64,000 bases of DNA, taken from assembly GCF_014066305.1 (NCBI RefSeq), contig NW_023501084.1, positions 355,001 through 419,000 of the forward strand, written 5' to 3'. This document shows positions 11,460 through 23,029 of this stretch, in pieces. The position numbers were made by a program, and so were the translations under genes. Each line of letters starts with the position of its first letter. Positions within the stretch are counted from its first letter, which is position 1. The notes below the pieces were generated by a model. The model had not been told where the DNA came from. It did no database searches and worked only from the letters and a program-made list of their open reading frames with translations. Source of the DNA: Letharia columbiana. Its lineage: Eukaryota; Ascomycota; Lecanoromycetes; Lecanorales; Parmeliaceae.

Positions 11460-12080
11460 ATGACATTCCCCGCGCACATGACCAGCCTTAACGATTAATC
11501 GCCGTCGCTCATATATGTTTACTTGAAAAGTCCAACATATATTGTACCACGGGCTATCCTTTTCAATGGTATCAGGTTCAGAGAATAAACACTCACTCAG
11601 TCTTTTATCTTTGATAATATTCTAAATCTCTTGGTCAGGCTCCCTGGGATGGAAAACTCCCGGAAGACTTTTTGTCCGCACTCCGCGTTATACCCTCATA
11701 GAGCGATGATAGCAACACAAGCGTTTGCGTAAATGGCTGACATGTTATTCAAGTATGCAAAGAAATTTTACCCATAGATACCGTTTTTGAGGAGGCCCCA
11801 TCGCATCTTTGATAGTCTCGGATATCCCACCGAGGAGCCCTTCGCTGCTCAAGTTATCGCCAAGTGCGATCTTCCTATCCTACTGCTTACCGGCATCAGA
11901 TACTCCATTTGACCCCAAACATAGCTCGAGGCGACGTATCTCTCTTCTGAAAGAGTAGGTATAAGGCACCGTCGTCAGGTATTCAAGAGCCAGCTCGGAT
12001 ATTGAGATGGGAGACTTTCATGGATAGGAGCCCAGAAATTCCCGCCTTAATCTTTATCACACCTCTGTTACCGCCGTTGA
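11460..12080 (-). pseudogene. HET-domain protein, N-terminal half, broken
   Basis: The minus strand carries the ordered motifs of a HET domain in two frames: ERYVASSYVWG near 11935 (usual form LSYVWG), ISETIKDAM...RYLWV near 11790, NNMSAIYANACVAII near 11735, and WYNICWTFQ...ERRRLIVKAGHVRGECH near 11480-11560 (usual form WTFQE...RRRL...WEC). Stops and frame changes break it. HET proteins trigger cell death on contact between incompatible strains. The order and strand fit with the C-terminal half at 2433-3389. Part of the middle is missing. Confidence 0.6.
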
Positions 12081-14048
12081 AGAAGATCCGTATCGATTTA
12101 GAGAGAGTCTAGGACTCGGCCCCGGCCAGTGTTATTTAGCTGAGAGGTGCGCCATACCAGAGCACACATTTACCGTAGTGTATCATCTGTGAAGATCTGC
12201 GGAGATGTATCGTCTGGCTAATTGAATAGAGATAAATGGATACGTTTAGGACTCTCATGATCGCTAAGACGGCCGATTAGAGCATTCCTATCAATGTCGA
12301 GGGTGGGCGAGACACTCTTTAGTACTGATTCCCGCAACGGTGCTAGGTTCGATAGAAGCGCTTTGGCGAATAGGCAATTGCAGGAAGGGAAGAATCTGAA
12401 GGCACACATGGCAGGCTGAGGAGCTTTTTTTGGGAGGTTGAGGATCAGTGAGGGCCAAATGAATAGTGCATATGGTGGTTCATGGAATATAATAAGGCGC
12501 CGGATTCGTGAAACACTACGCGCTTCACCGGGATCGTCTCCAGTGACTTCAGAAACTTCAAGCCAAGTTATCTGATTACTACGAAAGTCCCCTGATGCCT
12601 CGCAGCCAGTGCTGAGCGTAGCGCAGGCACCACACGAGACTGAAGCCTGCTGCTCAGATAGTAACTAACAGCGGCCCTCTGCCACTCGAAGAGACGCTAC
12701 CGCAAAATGGTCGGCACGATTTGGCAAAGTCTTCGTGTGGCAGATACGATCGCTAAGTCTTTACAATATTCTTTACAATATTTGCTTTAACTCCAAGATT
12801 TATCTCAATAGACAACTCTCTAGCGGCTCTCGGGCCCTCAACGCTCTCCACCTTATTATGATACACTCAGTCTTGATCCAGGCGTTCCTAATCATACCCT
12901 CAAGCAGCAAGAACAATGGGTTTGAAATCATTAACCCTTTCAGACGCCAGTGCGCAGACAGCAATATATCGCGGACACCGTTGATGTACTTGTATCTGAT
13001 ACCGAACGCTTGATTAAGTGTCGAAGATAGTTCCGAGTGCTTCTCATTAATGGTAATCAGTTGATGCATGACAAACTGCTGCGAATAACAGCATTCGTGA
13101 GAAGTGGTGTTTAAAGTGAACATCGCCCTCATCAGCGGCGCGGGCAACATTCAGTAAACGTTTCAGACACTATAGTTGTATAGGTCATTTGAATGATAAT
13201 CTTTAGTGTTCGAGGCTACACATGCGCTCAAAGATGAGCGGATCAAATACCTTTCCATGGTCTGCGATTGCTTGCGAATGTGTCTCGCTTGTGGTAAGTT
13301 CTCTTCCGACAATACCAAATAACGGACTGCATCTATCGGCCTGACTTTGTGCCCTGGGAGTGTGCGAGTTGTGTGAGGTTTAAAAAGTATGCTACTCGAC
13401 CCAAAGAAGGCAACCAATTCTTGCGTAGCACATCTACTACATACCGACAATTTCGATACACTCGGAGCTCGACCTGTCCGCACCTACCACTACGTGGCGA
13501 ACATTGACACCGTTCATCTTGGCTACGATCCGGCACTAGCGCGATCTGTAGCAGTGAAAGCGCGGCGAGCTCGGTGACTTGAGCGTGGCGCTCGTGCTGA
13601 AGGACTTGACCTTTTTTGGCTGTGTGCAGGAAGCAGGGCATTGACATTTACAGTTCGTTGCTCGGTCGATTCATCCTGTGATGCATGATCGGAGATGGCA
13701 GTCCCGAAGCGCCTTTGTCTATCTTTGCCAGCGTGTACGGTTCCAGAGTTCAAGAAAAGGAATTGAGACGTGCGGTCGTTGACACCTTATCAGCAGAGCT
13801 TGGCTTGCTTACTCACAATAATTTTTATCGTGATACATACATTCGAAGAGAAGCAATGGGTTGAAGAGAAGAGAAAAATATCTAGGTGGGAGAAAATAGC
13901 GCCGCACCGGGCGGCAGCATATGTACAAAAGCCAGACAAATGTACAAAAAAGGTTACGGATCACAGACCCGCAGACCCAAAGGAAAGAACCCAACACCCT
14001 GCCATATGTTGCAGTTTGTCGAACTTTTAGTCATCGAAGATATGGCTC
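12081..14048. other. No convincing gene
   Basis: Several short open frames occur on both strands (for example 12800-13150 and 13333-13647 minus), but none shows a motif or a splicing pattern I can support, and they overlap each other. Part of this DNA may be the decayed 5' end of the HET gene at 11460-12080. Confidence 0.5.
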
Positions 14049-15251
14049 TTAGCAAGAGCCTGCACTGCTCGTGCGATTGTAGTACATTTCAATCTTTGAG
14101 ATTTCCATGATGTTGTCTTGCAGTGGGGGAGCGCCTGTCCAACCCGGATCTCCATTACTGCAACACGAGGAAATTAGCTCTGGCCCTAGATTCGAAGGGA
14201 AAAAAATGAGGGGTAGTGTAGAGACTGGATGGCTTACCTCCAATTGTTCCACAGCCAGCTCCCGGCAGTGGATGGGACATTGTCCGTCAGTGTTTGCTGC
14301 AGCTCGCCATTCAGATAGAAATCCGTACGACCAGGGAGCCAATCAATTCTGTACTCTTGAAAGTCATTCGTTGCGTTCGATGGAAGAGCCATTTGAATTG
14401 TGCTAGCTTCGGCGTCGGCGTTGGCTCTCTGATTCGTGTAATGCACGCCCTTCCATGTATCGCCGGTGATGAGCTCGATGTCCACTTCTTGATTGTCGTC
14501 CTTGTAGAAGAAGGCGCCGTGACATGTGCCAGCGACTGTGCTGGCCTTCATCGTAGTGCGTACGCTACCGTAGAGAATATCTTCGTCTTGAGTCGAGACC
14601 TCGGCGCCGAGAATGGGAGATGCGCTCTGGCCTCCGGGTACTTTGAGTTGGAGAGTTTCACTGTTGACAGCTACATTGGACGTGGTGTAAAGCTGGGTGT
14701 ATGGCGATGATCCGATGGTGTAGGTGCTAATAGCTAGATCATCTGTGGGAAAAGATGCTAAGGTGGAGAAGTCAAAGGTCTGCGAGTGCGTAAAGCTGCC
14801 TGCGCCATCTACTACCCACATGCATCCCTCTTTGCTGGGTGCTAGTGAGGTCCCTGGCACTGCTGGCCCGTTTGACTGGGGCTGCGGAGTTGCAGAAACT
14901 TGCGGAGTGGCAGAGGGTTGCGGAGATGCAGAAACAGGAGCAGAGGAAGCACAGCTTCCAAAGGCCGACTGACATCCGGTCGCGCAGTATGCCTCTGAGT
15001 TTCCTGTGAAAGTTCAGCAAAGTTTTTAATGACCGCAGATGCGGAACGGAAGACTCACCACACCATCCGGAAGCCGAGCAGCAACTTCCCCCATACGGGT
15101 CGTTGGGGTTACAGATATAGCCATTAGCAGCTCCGCAGGTGTTGTCTGGTGTCAGGGTTCTCTTTTGTATGCTGAAATGAGTGTGAGGCAGGTGCGCCGG
15201 TATTGCGGACACGGCGGAAAGCAGGAACAAGGTGATGCTGAGCATGTACAT
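14049..15251 (-). CDS. Secreted GH16 glycosidase/transglycosidase with CBM18
   Basis: Three exons (15251-15059, 15003-14238, 14157-14049) join in frame to a 355-residue protein; both introns (55 and 80 nt) have GT...AG ends. Residues 1-16 form a signal peptide. Residues about 35-78 are a chitin-binding CBM18 module (CGAANGYICNPNDPYGGSCC, split by intron 1). A Ser/Pro/Gln linker follows to about residue 115. The rest is a GH16 domain with the motif E237-V-D-I-E241, in which the two Glu are expected to be nucleophile and acid/base. The layout resembles fungal Crh/Utr2-type enzymes that join chitin to beta-glucan in the wall, although no GPI signal is evident at the C-terminus. It acts outside the cell or in the wall. 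Exact substrate cannot be read from the sequence. Confidence 0.9.
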
Positions 15252-17437
15252 GATGAAAAGACTGTGGTGGTGTTTGAATGATCAAAGTCGAGGTGCCTGC
15301 ATCTGATCCTTTGTAAATGAGAGTGAGACAATGAAACAAAGAAGAAAATGTTGTGTTGTGGTGGTTGAGAAGGAGATAAAGAAATGAGGCCGGAGACGGT
15401 GAATGTGCTTTATCTTGTTGCGTTGCCCTACTCTACGTGAGAGTGAGACGGACGAAGCTAAGGAAATTGTGGAAATCTCTGTGTCAAAGCCATAAGGCTG
15501 CGCAAATGATTGGGAAGCGCAGCCAGCAAATGAAAGGATTACATGCAAAGAGAGATTTGAAGGATTGAAAGAGTGAAAAAGGAACATGGGTCATGATTGG
15601 ATATAATTGAATCTGTGAGTCGGTGAGAGCTTGTGGCGGTGATGAGAGTTTAATTGGATCAAGCAGGTCGAGATTTGGCACAAGCATGAAATAGGGGGTT
15701 ACATAGGGGGCCAAACAGGGGGGGGACACATAGGGGGCGGAAGTGGCTTTTCCCATCCCAGTTCCCCCGCACTAGATCCCTGTCACTGCCTTACCTTAAA
15801 TTTGAGTGGAGGAAAGGGCCGCGGCACGACCCCTGAGACCCGTCAGCCTCAAACTCTATTCCCCCCTAATGCCCCTCTAATATTTCAAGGAACGAATCAG
15901 AAGAATCGTTCGCCACGACTCCTGCATCTCCGCAATTATCCGCCATCCGCCATCCGCCATTCACCAATCATGAAACAAAGACTCCGTCAATTAAAACCCG
16001 TATTGACACAAGTCTTCTCAATTAAAACCCGTATTGACACAAGTCTTGTCAAATTGAGCTCCAAGCGGCGCAATCATCGCCGCTCCAAATTGAGTTTCCC
16101 GCTTAAGATTCGGTAAATACATGTACATGTACCCTCCAACCGTAACAAAACAAGGCTTGATCAAAGCGCATTTACATAAAGAACGAGGAAATTGGATATC
16201 TTTATCACCGCAACTGTTAGCGCAAAATCACTGGGATTGCATTGTCCACATGCAGTCAAAAAGGGCCTGCACACGGCCAAGCAATCCTTCTACCATGTAC
16301 TAACTGAAATAAATACGTGTGCTTCAATAGCCCTCTTCACAAGCTAATACTTTGCCATGAATGTTGTTGTTATGCTAATACGGTATCTGTATATTCCAGA
16401 GCAAAATCTTCTTGATTGCCTTTCGTTGGCAAATTGCGTTGGATTTGAGATTTTGGGTTGCAGGCTTTTTTCACCCGCGTGTCCACATAGTCCAACTTTT
16501 GGGACTTCATCCTCCTGTCAATGCATCGTACGTGCGTTACAATCCTTGCGTCTACCAATTTACCATGCGGAAATCGGTACAGGTGATGCTTGAGGGTATC
16601 CGTAGAGCCGCCTGTCATCATTACCTTGGTGGCCAAGTACATCTGGCTCATACGTCCATACACAATACACGAATCCGCCGCGCTTGGAAAGCAAATTTAT
16701 CGGGCATTCGCAGAGTAATGGACAGCATGTAACGTATCCATTGCGCAGTCTGGGATGAATAACTTGGAGATTGTTCACGGAAGCCGCCTCACCCGGGTGC
16801 GCTATCCGACACGAGGTCAACCACCCGCAAAATGAATGCTGCCAAGGAACAAATATTGTGAATATTGGGCCAGCCGCTTTACCGGTGTAGAGACTGCAGT
16901 CGCACTGATGAACGAATCAGGAGTGGGGTTCTCAACAGTTTGCGAAGCGTTGTCGCCCTGCTATCTTAACTTTTTAACAGCGCGGTAGTAATTCTTCGCG
17001 TCAACCTACATGCAAACACTTAGGTGAATGGATCTGAGCATCATTACCTTATTTTGTATGTTGGGAGAGCCAGCCCAGAGTCTAGATGTGTGGGTGTCGT
17101 CTTGTCCGGTTTGATGACAAGGACCCTTCAGTGCAGAGTGCAACAGATATCTTCACCTTGCCTGGGAAAGAGAAAGGAACTAAGGAGAGATCTCGTGCCT
17201 TCCGAAAATTATGGCGGGCTTGCAGTTCCATTGGCTTCCCATCTAAGTACGACCGGTCCGAAGTTAGGCAGTGGCGAGTCTGGCAACACTATAATGGCCG
17301 CGTGACAGGGACTGCTCCGCTGTCAACACAAACTTCTCTTCAGCCTCGGCACCGCAAACACAAGCGTGGCATTCACTATAGAATATCCCCCATTATTTCA
17401 TCTCCCGTATTCATCGTGCTTTGTTATCCTGCTCACC
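15252..17437. other. Long intergenic region
   Basis: No gene is recognised. The first 500 bp should include the promoter of the GH16 gene. A 31-bp tandem duplication lies at 15987-16048. A plus-strand frame from the ATG at 17086 reads as a basic segment (KERSRAFRKLWRACSSIGF) before overlapping the next gene out of frame; it could be a remnant but has no identifiable family. Confidence 0.5.
15987..16048 (+). repeat. 31-bp tandem duplication
   Basis: Two adjacent copies (15987-16017 and 16018-16048) of a unit starting TCAATTAAAACCCGTATTGA differ at the last base only. It appears to be a recent local duplication. Confidence 0.9.
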
Positions 17438-18355
17438 ATGCCTCGACCCACCATGATCAGACAACGGAATCCAAAGGGCAGGTTCTCGAGCAGCCACGCA
17501 GTTGTCACAGCAGCACTGACGCAATCTCCATTCCCCTTCCTCAGCCTACCAATAGAGCTACGTCTCACTGTCTACGCGTACGTCTTCAGCACTCGCCGGA
17601 AACGCACACTTCGCCGCCTTGAAGACCTCACGAACCAAAGACTGCCATCCGAAATCCAGAAAATCAAGCTTTTCAGCACTGCTATCCTCACAACTTGCAA
17701 GACCATCTGCGCGGAAGCACTGCCAGCATTCTATACCAGCCAGTCCTTTCACTACTCCACCGAGCGCGATGGTCTTTTCCGCCAACCTACCATCCCGGCC
17801 GAATGCCTGAAGTGGGTGAAATACCTCAGCCTCGATATCACCACGGAAGCCGGCAATGGAGTCGATGGCATCCTCGCCACACACGTACGGAACATCGTCA
17901 CGCACTGCATCAAACTGGTCAGCTTTACATTGCACATACCCGTACTTGCCTACAAGACGACTATTCCGTTGAGCCAGCTGCAGTCCAAATTGACGCAAAA
18001 ATCCGCGACGGCAAAGGCCCTGCGCGCCTTACGCTCTCGCGTCGACAGGCTCAGCATCGTCACTCTCAATCCGCCCGACGGTCTTCTCGGTCTTCGACGA
18101 GGCATCGTGAACGTCGACAGCGCCTGGGTCACCGAGACATTTTCCGAATGGCCGCGGATGAAGCTCCCGAGGCAGCTGCAGGGGGCCAACGCAAAGCCGG
18201 GGACCGTCCCGTTTGGGCTTCGAAGGCATTCTCTTGCCGGTTTCTATTTCTCGGAAGCGGATCACATCTCGGCGTTTCATATCTATGGGCCTCATGTTAC
18301 TCGGAGGTTGGAAGAGGGCGGCTCCCTAGGGGAAGGGGACTGGCTTTTCAAGTGA
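17438..18355 (+). CDS. F-box-like (2EXR/DUF7730-type) protein
   Basis: The single-exon gene encodes 305 residues from an ATG with a strong CACC context; the open frame extends upstream only to a GTG. Near residue 31 it has FPFLSLPIELRLTVYAYVF, the short helical motif that fungal F-box-like and 2EXR proteins carry. Later comes CKTICAEALPAFYTSQSFHY, the second hallmark of this family. F-box proteins typically bind Skp1 and select targets for ubiquitination, but for this divergent fungal group the role is unproven. It faces a related gene (18736-19606) tail to tail; the C-terminal parts of the two also match (for example FSEWPRM versus LDEWPGI). It is one of seven such genes in the window. Confidence 0.75.
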   Translation: MPRPTMIRQRNPKGRFSSSHAVVTAALTQSPFPFLSLPIELRLTVYAYVFSTRRKRTLRRLEDLTNQRLPSEIQKIKLFSTAILTTCKTICAEALPAFYTSQSFHYSTERDGLFRQPTIPAECLKWVKYLSLDITTEAGNGVDGILATHVRNIVTHCIKLVSFTLHIPVLAYKTTIPLSQLQSKLTQKSATAKALRALRSRVDRLSIVTLNPPDGLLGLRRGIVNVDSAWVTETFSEWPRMKLPRQLQGANAKPGTVPFGLRRHSLAGFYFSEADHISAFHIYGPHVTRRLEEGGSLGEGDWLFK

Positions 18356-18735
18356 AAGGAGCGGCAGGGAGGAGATCTTGGAGTCAAGACAGCCGGGTCT
18401 CAAGCATCCCATACTATACAGGGAGGAACCCGAGACGTGTACGGTACTTCATTTCGATTTGCAGGCTTGCTTCAAAACAACATTCTTTGAGACTTTGCAT
18501 TGCATTGTGCTTGGAATATTCACCTGTCAATGATATGTGCTAGACGATGCAAAATTTCCAAGGAATGACTCCAGAAGCTTACAGACGGCGAGTGTCACAC
18601 TTGAGCCCTCTCACCCATCATCATCTCGTTATATACGTCTTATCATGAAACATACGACCGAACCTAACTCAATTAGAGGCTACTCTGAAGGTATACATCT
18701 ATCTACCTTTCCTTAGATCCCCAAGAACCTCACCA

Positions 18736-19606
18736 TCAGGCCGTCTTACCAACATTCTCCCGTCGATCCAGAACACATCTCCGCAAAGCCGGCCACAAGC
18801 AAAACATTCTAATCTTCTGACCCGCAGCACTATCATCAGCTCTTTCCTCCATACCCACCCTCTGATACTCGTCAATGCTAATACCAGGCCACTCGTCCAG
18901 TTCGCGAACCAACCAGCCCTCACCCGGTGCAATCACCCTTCCAAGATCCATAAGGGCGCGACGGTTGCCGTGCGTTATGATCATCATCCACATCAAACAG
19001 TACGTCGGATCCCGCAGTCGAGCCGCCAGTCTCGCAAGCTCCAGCGCCGCCCGGCCGCCGGCCCGTAAGCTTCGGTGCAAGTCTTCGTTTCCGGAAAACG
19101 GTCAGGAGATGCAGCGTGAAGGTCCGCAGGTTGGGACAACCGTCGATAACGGATCGGACGCGCGTGGATACGAGCCGGTCGACTTCGCTGATGTCTGATG
19201 CCGATGTATGCAGCATGTAGTCGATGCTGACGTGCTGCATGGAGTGGAGATGCGTCATGAAGTGGCGAAGGACACCTTGGACTGAGGGCACGGTGGGGAG
19301 GATGGTGTAGTGGAATTGGTTCGTGTCGTAAAAGACTGGCAGAGCTTCCGTAGACACCTTCTTCGATACCATAAGCATGCCGGTGTTTCGGATCCTGGGG
19401 CCGGTTGATGGTCGTACGCGCTGTCCGTGTCGATTTTTGCGCACTTGGAGGTCCATGAGGGAGCGGAGTGTGACGTCCTTGGGCCCGGAGAGGGCGTACT
19501 CGTACACCCGAAGTCGCAATTCTGTGGGCAGGTCCATGAATCTGAATGGCTGGACGGGAAGAGGGGTGAGGGGTATGGCTGTAGCGCTTTGGGAAGCCAT
19601 TCTCAT
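18736..19606 (-). pseudogene. F-box-like (2EXR-type) protein, one frameshift
   Basis: From the ATG at 19606 the frame gives FRFMDLPTELRLRVYEYALS and SKKVSTEALPVFYDTNQFHY, both family hallmarks, then VFRKRRL near 19085. There the reading quality moves to another frame, which continues as ALELARLAARLRDPTYC and LVRELDEWPGISIDEY to the stop at 18736. That second part matches the C-terminal third of the gene at 17438-18355. The total length is 3n+1, so a single-base indel near 19080 is the simplest explanation. It may be a sequencing error or a true lesion; if unrepaired the protein ends at 18920 after 228 residues. Confidence 0.65.
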
Positions 19607-20274
19607 TAACGTGGAATAGTGTTGATTGGATTACTTGATGTCGCAGGTGTGAAGCCTTAGTGGACGCAAAGTAGAAGCTGTAGGAGATGCCGACACGTAC
19701 GAAGTGTCAAACCCGACGAATTCACGCGGATTGCTGCCAACTATCTTCCGAGCCTTCCGACCGGAAATAGACCACTATGTTATCAGACATCGATGGGCCT
19801 CAGTTTCAAGTAAAGGTTGCACAAAGCCACAACGCAATCATGACTGGCAGTACTACAAATCTACTTGGCAGACCACGAGTGAAAACCGTAAAACTTGAAA
19901 CCCTTCCTGAGGGTGTAAATGATGACAATCGACCAAACCAATATCGAGCCATACGACCCCGCAGTACTCTTGTGCGCATTTCCTAATAACATGGTCTGGT
20001 GGAAGGTACACAGTTTCTTGGTGGCGTCTAGCTGGCTAATAAGGTAGGTATGACACAGACATGGAGAAAAGTGGCAACCACATGCCTAGAACGAAAAGGA
20101 AAGCACTAGGCACGTTTCTCACAGCCCTCTTGAAGCGCGTCCATGAATGTCCAGCCAATGGCCACTGGAAAGTACGACCGTTTCTCGCTTTCCATTGGTT
20201 TCCACGGGCAGAGACTAGATAATTGAATGCCCCGTAGCTCTACAAACCTAGGATACTCTTCCATTCGTGGAATC
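19607..20274. other. Intergenic, no feature seen
   Basis: The open frames here are short and on both strands, and none is supported. The right half lies downstream of the next minus-strand gene. Confidence 0.5.
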
Positions 20275-21153
20275 TTACTCAGGCTGCAGCGTTGCAATCT
20301 GAACACATATACAATCCCTTCGAGTCACATAGTCTCCAAGGCAGGACTTGTCTGTGACAGCCCGAATGGTTTCGAGCTGCGCAACAGGTACCGTGAGAAG
20401 AGGCCAGCGAAGCGGCCATTGACGCGATCTCCCAATTTTCCAACCCTGGAGCGGTGCGATTAGTTCGCACATTGTCTGCATCGATTTGGTCGTAGTTGGT
20501 GCGATGATCGACAGACGTTCAAGGCTCGGTGCAAGCTTTGCTAGTGCCTTGCAACTGTCGTGAGAACTTCGAAGAAGAAGTTTATCGGTGCCGCTTGTCG
20601 CGATGATATGTAAAGTTAGGGACTCCAGAGACATGCATCCCGTGGCGATGAGATCCACGAACGCTGCTACTTTTTGATCCACGTCGTATCTTTGTAGGTC
20701 TTCGAACATCAGCGTCTGGGGAGAGGCATCAGAAAAGTCGATGCTCAGATGGCGTATCCACTGGAACTCATCTAAGACCAGACAGGTGGTAGTTCCTGAA
20801 CTAATCGATTGGTGAAAGGCACTTGTCTGATAGAGGATTGGTGCTGCTTCTTGGAAGACCAATTGGCATGTTCTCAAGATGGGTACAGCGTCCTTATTTG
20901 AAAGCTGAACGATGAAATCTTGCTCTGTATGTGTACGGTGTGCGTGAGTTTGCCCAGGTCGAAGGAACCAACACCAGCTCGCAAAAGTCAGAATTCTCGG
21001 GTAGGACCGTACTTTGTGGATGTATTCGTCATTGGTCGAGACAATTTCTGCAGCTGAGCGAAGAACCCCCAAATCCGAAAACGCGTAGTTGTAGACCGTG
21101 ACGCGTATTTCAGGAGGTAGCGTGAGGAAAGGAAATACCTGGTTGTCCGGCAT
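20275..21153 (-). CDS. F-box-like (2EXR-type) protein
   Basis: The frame is open from 21261, but that codon is TTG. The first ATG (21153) immediately precedes the conserved motif VFPFLTLPPEIRVTVYNYAF, so I use it (292 residues). The second hallmark, RTCQLVFQEAAPILYQTSAFH, follows at mid-protein, then a segment IRHLSIDFSDASP that aligns in type with the strand/loop seen in the other members (MQHVSIDYM, VKYLSLDIT). No intron is needed. It is transcribed in the same direction as the genes at 18736-19606 and 22256-23029. The function is unknown beyond the presumed protein-protein interaction role of the N-terminal motif. Confidence 0.72.
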   Translation of the reverse strand: MPDNQVFPFLTLPPEIRVTVYNYAFSDLGVLRSAAEIVSTNDEYIHKVRSYPRILTFASWCWFLRPGQTHAHRTHTEQDFIVQLSNKDAVPILRTCQLVFQEAAPILYQTSAFHQSISSGTTTCLVLDEFQWIRHLSIDFSDASPQTLMFEDLQRYDVDQKVAAFVDLIATGCMSLESLTLHIIATSGTDKLLLRSSHDSCKALAKLAPSLERLSIIAPTTTKSMQTMCELIAPLQGWKIGRSRQWPLRWPLLTVPVAQLETIRAVTDKSCLGDYVTRRDCICVQIATLQPE

Positions 21154-22255
21154 GAGCGGTTTCGAGTCTGCCTTAATCCTAAACTTCCTTTTCCGTGGTA
21201 GTATGTGGAAACTGGTATCTCGGACACTGATGTGCGTTGGAAAATCAGGTAGACTTGACAAAGAAGATATGGTTATATAGTATGTGGCCTTCTTAACACT
21301 GCTGAATTCGTAGGGTTGAAAGTGACATGTGTGTCACATTCTAATTTTATATCACCGCATTGTGGTAATTGTTGTCAGTCACGTGAAACAGTAAAGCGAA
21401 GAATGAAGCTTTGCAAAATATTACGCTTCACCAGTTATTACTGAACAAGGCATTAGCCCTTTCATGTTTTTGTGATCCTGTTGCATGTGTTGTCGCGACC
21501 AGCGGTCCTGTGATTGGAGACCCAGGTATTGAATATAGGGCCGTCATGCCCTTCGCTTGAAACGTTTTGTCAAACTCTTTCCCTGCCCTGAAATCCCAAG
21601 CTGTGAAATCCCGGCGAAAGCTCATCCTTCTCTCTCGACCGCTTACCTCGGCGCCATCGATCAGGTTGGTAAACACGACTCCGTTTTTGTCGTTCGAATG
21701 ACAGCAATCCGAGCCTCTTGAGGTGGCCAATGACTTTCTACTCCGCATACACGCGCTCTTCCTCGTCTAGCAAGTGGATAGTCTTGGGCCATTTACATGA
21801 TTTGAAAAAAATCCCGTCCATCTCGACACAACTTTCGCATCTTTCTGGCATGTCGCCCAGATTTCGATCCATATGTATTGCGCCTTGTGATGTCTAATCA
21901 GGCACTGTTGCCATTTGAGCGCATGATTGTTACTTGATAACCTTCGTTGCCGACAATGCTTTCGAAGCAGATCCGAGAACACTCGAGAACGCTCGAGAAA
22001 GTCTGATATTGGAAATGTTCGAAATTTTAAGCATGTTCACAAACCCGAGAGAAAGAAGCCGTAGATATTAGTTTTATGCGCTTGAGTGCAATGACGAATG
22101 ATAGGAAGTACAGAAAGGCAAAAACAGGTACAAAGATGAGACAATTGGCGGTATATTCTATGGCGGTTTTTACGAGACATATGAACTAGGTTGATGAGAG
22201 TCCCGGCTCTGCAAAAGATCATCTATAGACCGAGAAATAGATTTGGCGACCCTGG
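21154..22255. other. Intergenic with one doubtful small frame
   Basis: A 106-codon minus-strand frame (21428-21748, ATG start) has fairly protein-like composition (GVVFTNLIDGAEVSGRERR, MTALYSIPGSPITGP) but no motif or partner exon that I recognise. Otherwise the region holds short AT-richer DNA. It may contain a remnant of a gene. Confidence 0.35.
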
Positions 22256-23029
22256 CTACCAAGAATAAGCCGTATTTGAAGGTGGAAGCTCATCAAAACG
22301 GGTTCCCAACATCTTGGGAGGATGAAAGACTAGATGCCGTGCATCTACATCTCCCCTGTGGTCTGCAGGTCCCAAAGTTAGTCCCAGCTCATCACTTAGT
22401 ACTCTGAACATGCTGAGGATTCGACTTCGCAATTTAGCACGACGGCCGCTCGGTATTTCCTGCGTCGAGTCCTTGATAATAGTCTCTAGGACCACATTTC
22501 GGAATACTCTCGAACTCCGTAGGGCGGAGATGTCGTTGGCGTTTAGAAGTGCCGCTCGCCGTACGCCAAATAAAAGTATGACATGACACGTCATTCGCAT
22601 TTCTCCTTGTTTGTGGCAGAAGTCAATGAGTTCGTGGGCATTGCGTGAGCAATCGTGGTCGGACAGGTCCCATTGAAGTTTTATGTTCTGAATCTGATCG
22701 GCCACGTTTTCGCTTGGCTTGATGTTGCGAGAACCATCTGTGGAATTCACATACATCCTGAATATGGCCTTGGGATATAGGGACTCCTGCGCTTCCTGGC
22801 TGAGTTGACGAGAGGTTCTTAGTACTTGGAGATGACCAGAGGCGAGGAGATAGCCATAGATCTCATCACGAAGCTCTCTCGGTAGGCTGAGCAGTGGGCC
22901 TCCATTGCGATGATTCACCTCATTTGTTACTTTGCACGATCCCGTACCTTGCTGCCGGTCTTTTTCCTTTGCTATATCTTCTCTGCCTCCTTCCTCTCCC
23001 TTCAAACCAATTCTGATTTCTTGATCCAT
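22256..23029 (-). CDS. F-box-like protein with basic/acidic N-terminus
   Basis: The single-exon frame of 257 residues starts at an ATG. Residues 1-42 are charged and probably disordered. Near residue 44 comes PLLSLPRELRDEIYGYLLAS, the F-box-like motif, followed closely by VLRTSRQLSQEAQESLYP, the second hallmark. The spacing between the two is much shorter than in the neighbouring members, so this is a different branch of the family. The C-terminal half has no recognisable domain. It is intact and is the third minus-strand member in a row. Confidence 0.72.
   Translation of the reverse strand: MDQEIRIGLKGEEGGREDIAKEKDRQQGTGSCKVTNEVNHRNGGPLLSLPRELRDEIYGYLLASGHLQVLRTSRQLSQEAQESLYPKAIFRMYVNSTDGSRNIKPSENVADQIQNIKLQWDLSDHDCSRNAHELIDFCHKQGEMRMTCHVILLFGVRRAALLNANDISALRSSRVFRNVVLETIIKDSTQEIPSGRRAKLRSRILSMFRVLSDELGLTLGPADHRGDVDARHLVFHPPKMLGTRFDELPPSNTAYSW

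Noticed and set aside
14772..15251. Single 159-codon frame starting with the GH16 signal peptide
   Set aside because: It reads through intron 1; splicing at GTGAGT...CAG restores the CBM18 cysteines and the GH16 domain.
17695..18543. 282-codon plus-strand frame with many Arg and His
   Set aside because: It overlaps the F-box-like gene at 17438-18355 in another frame and lacks any motif.
20275..21261. Longer start for the F-box-like gene at 21261
   Set aside because: The codon there is TTG; the first ATG is at 21153, directly before the conserved motif.
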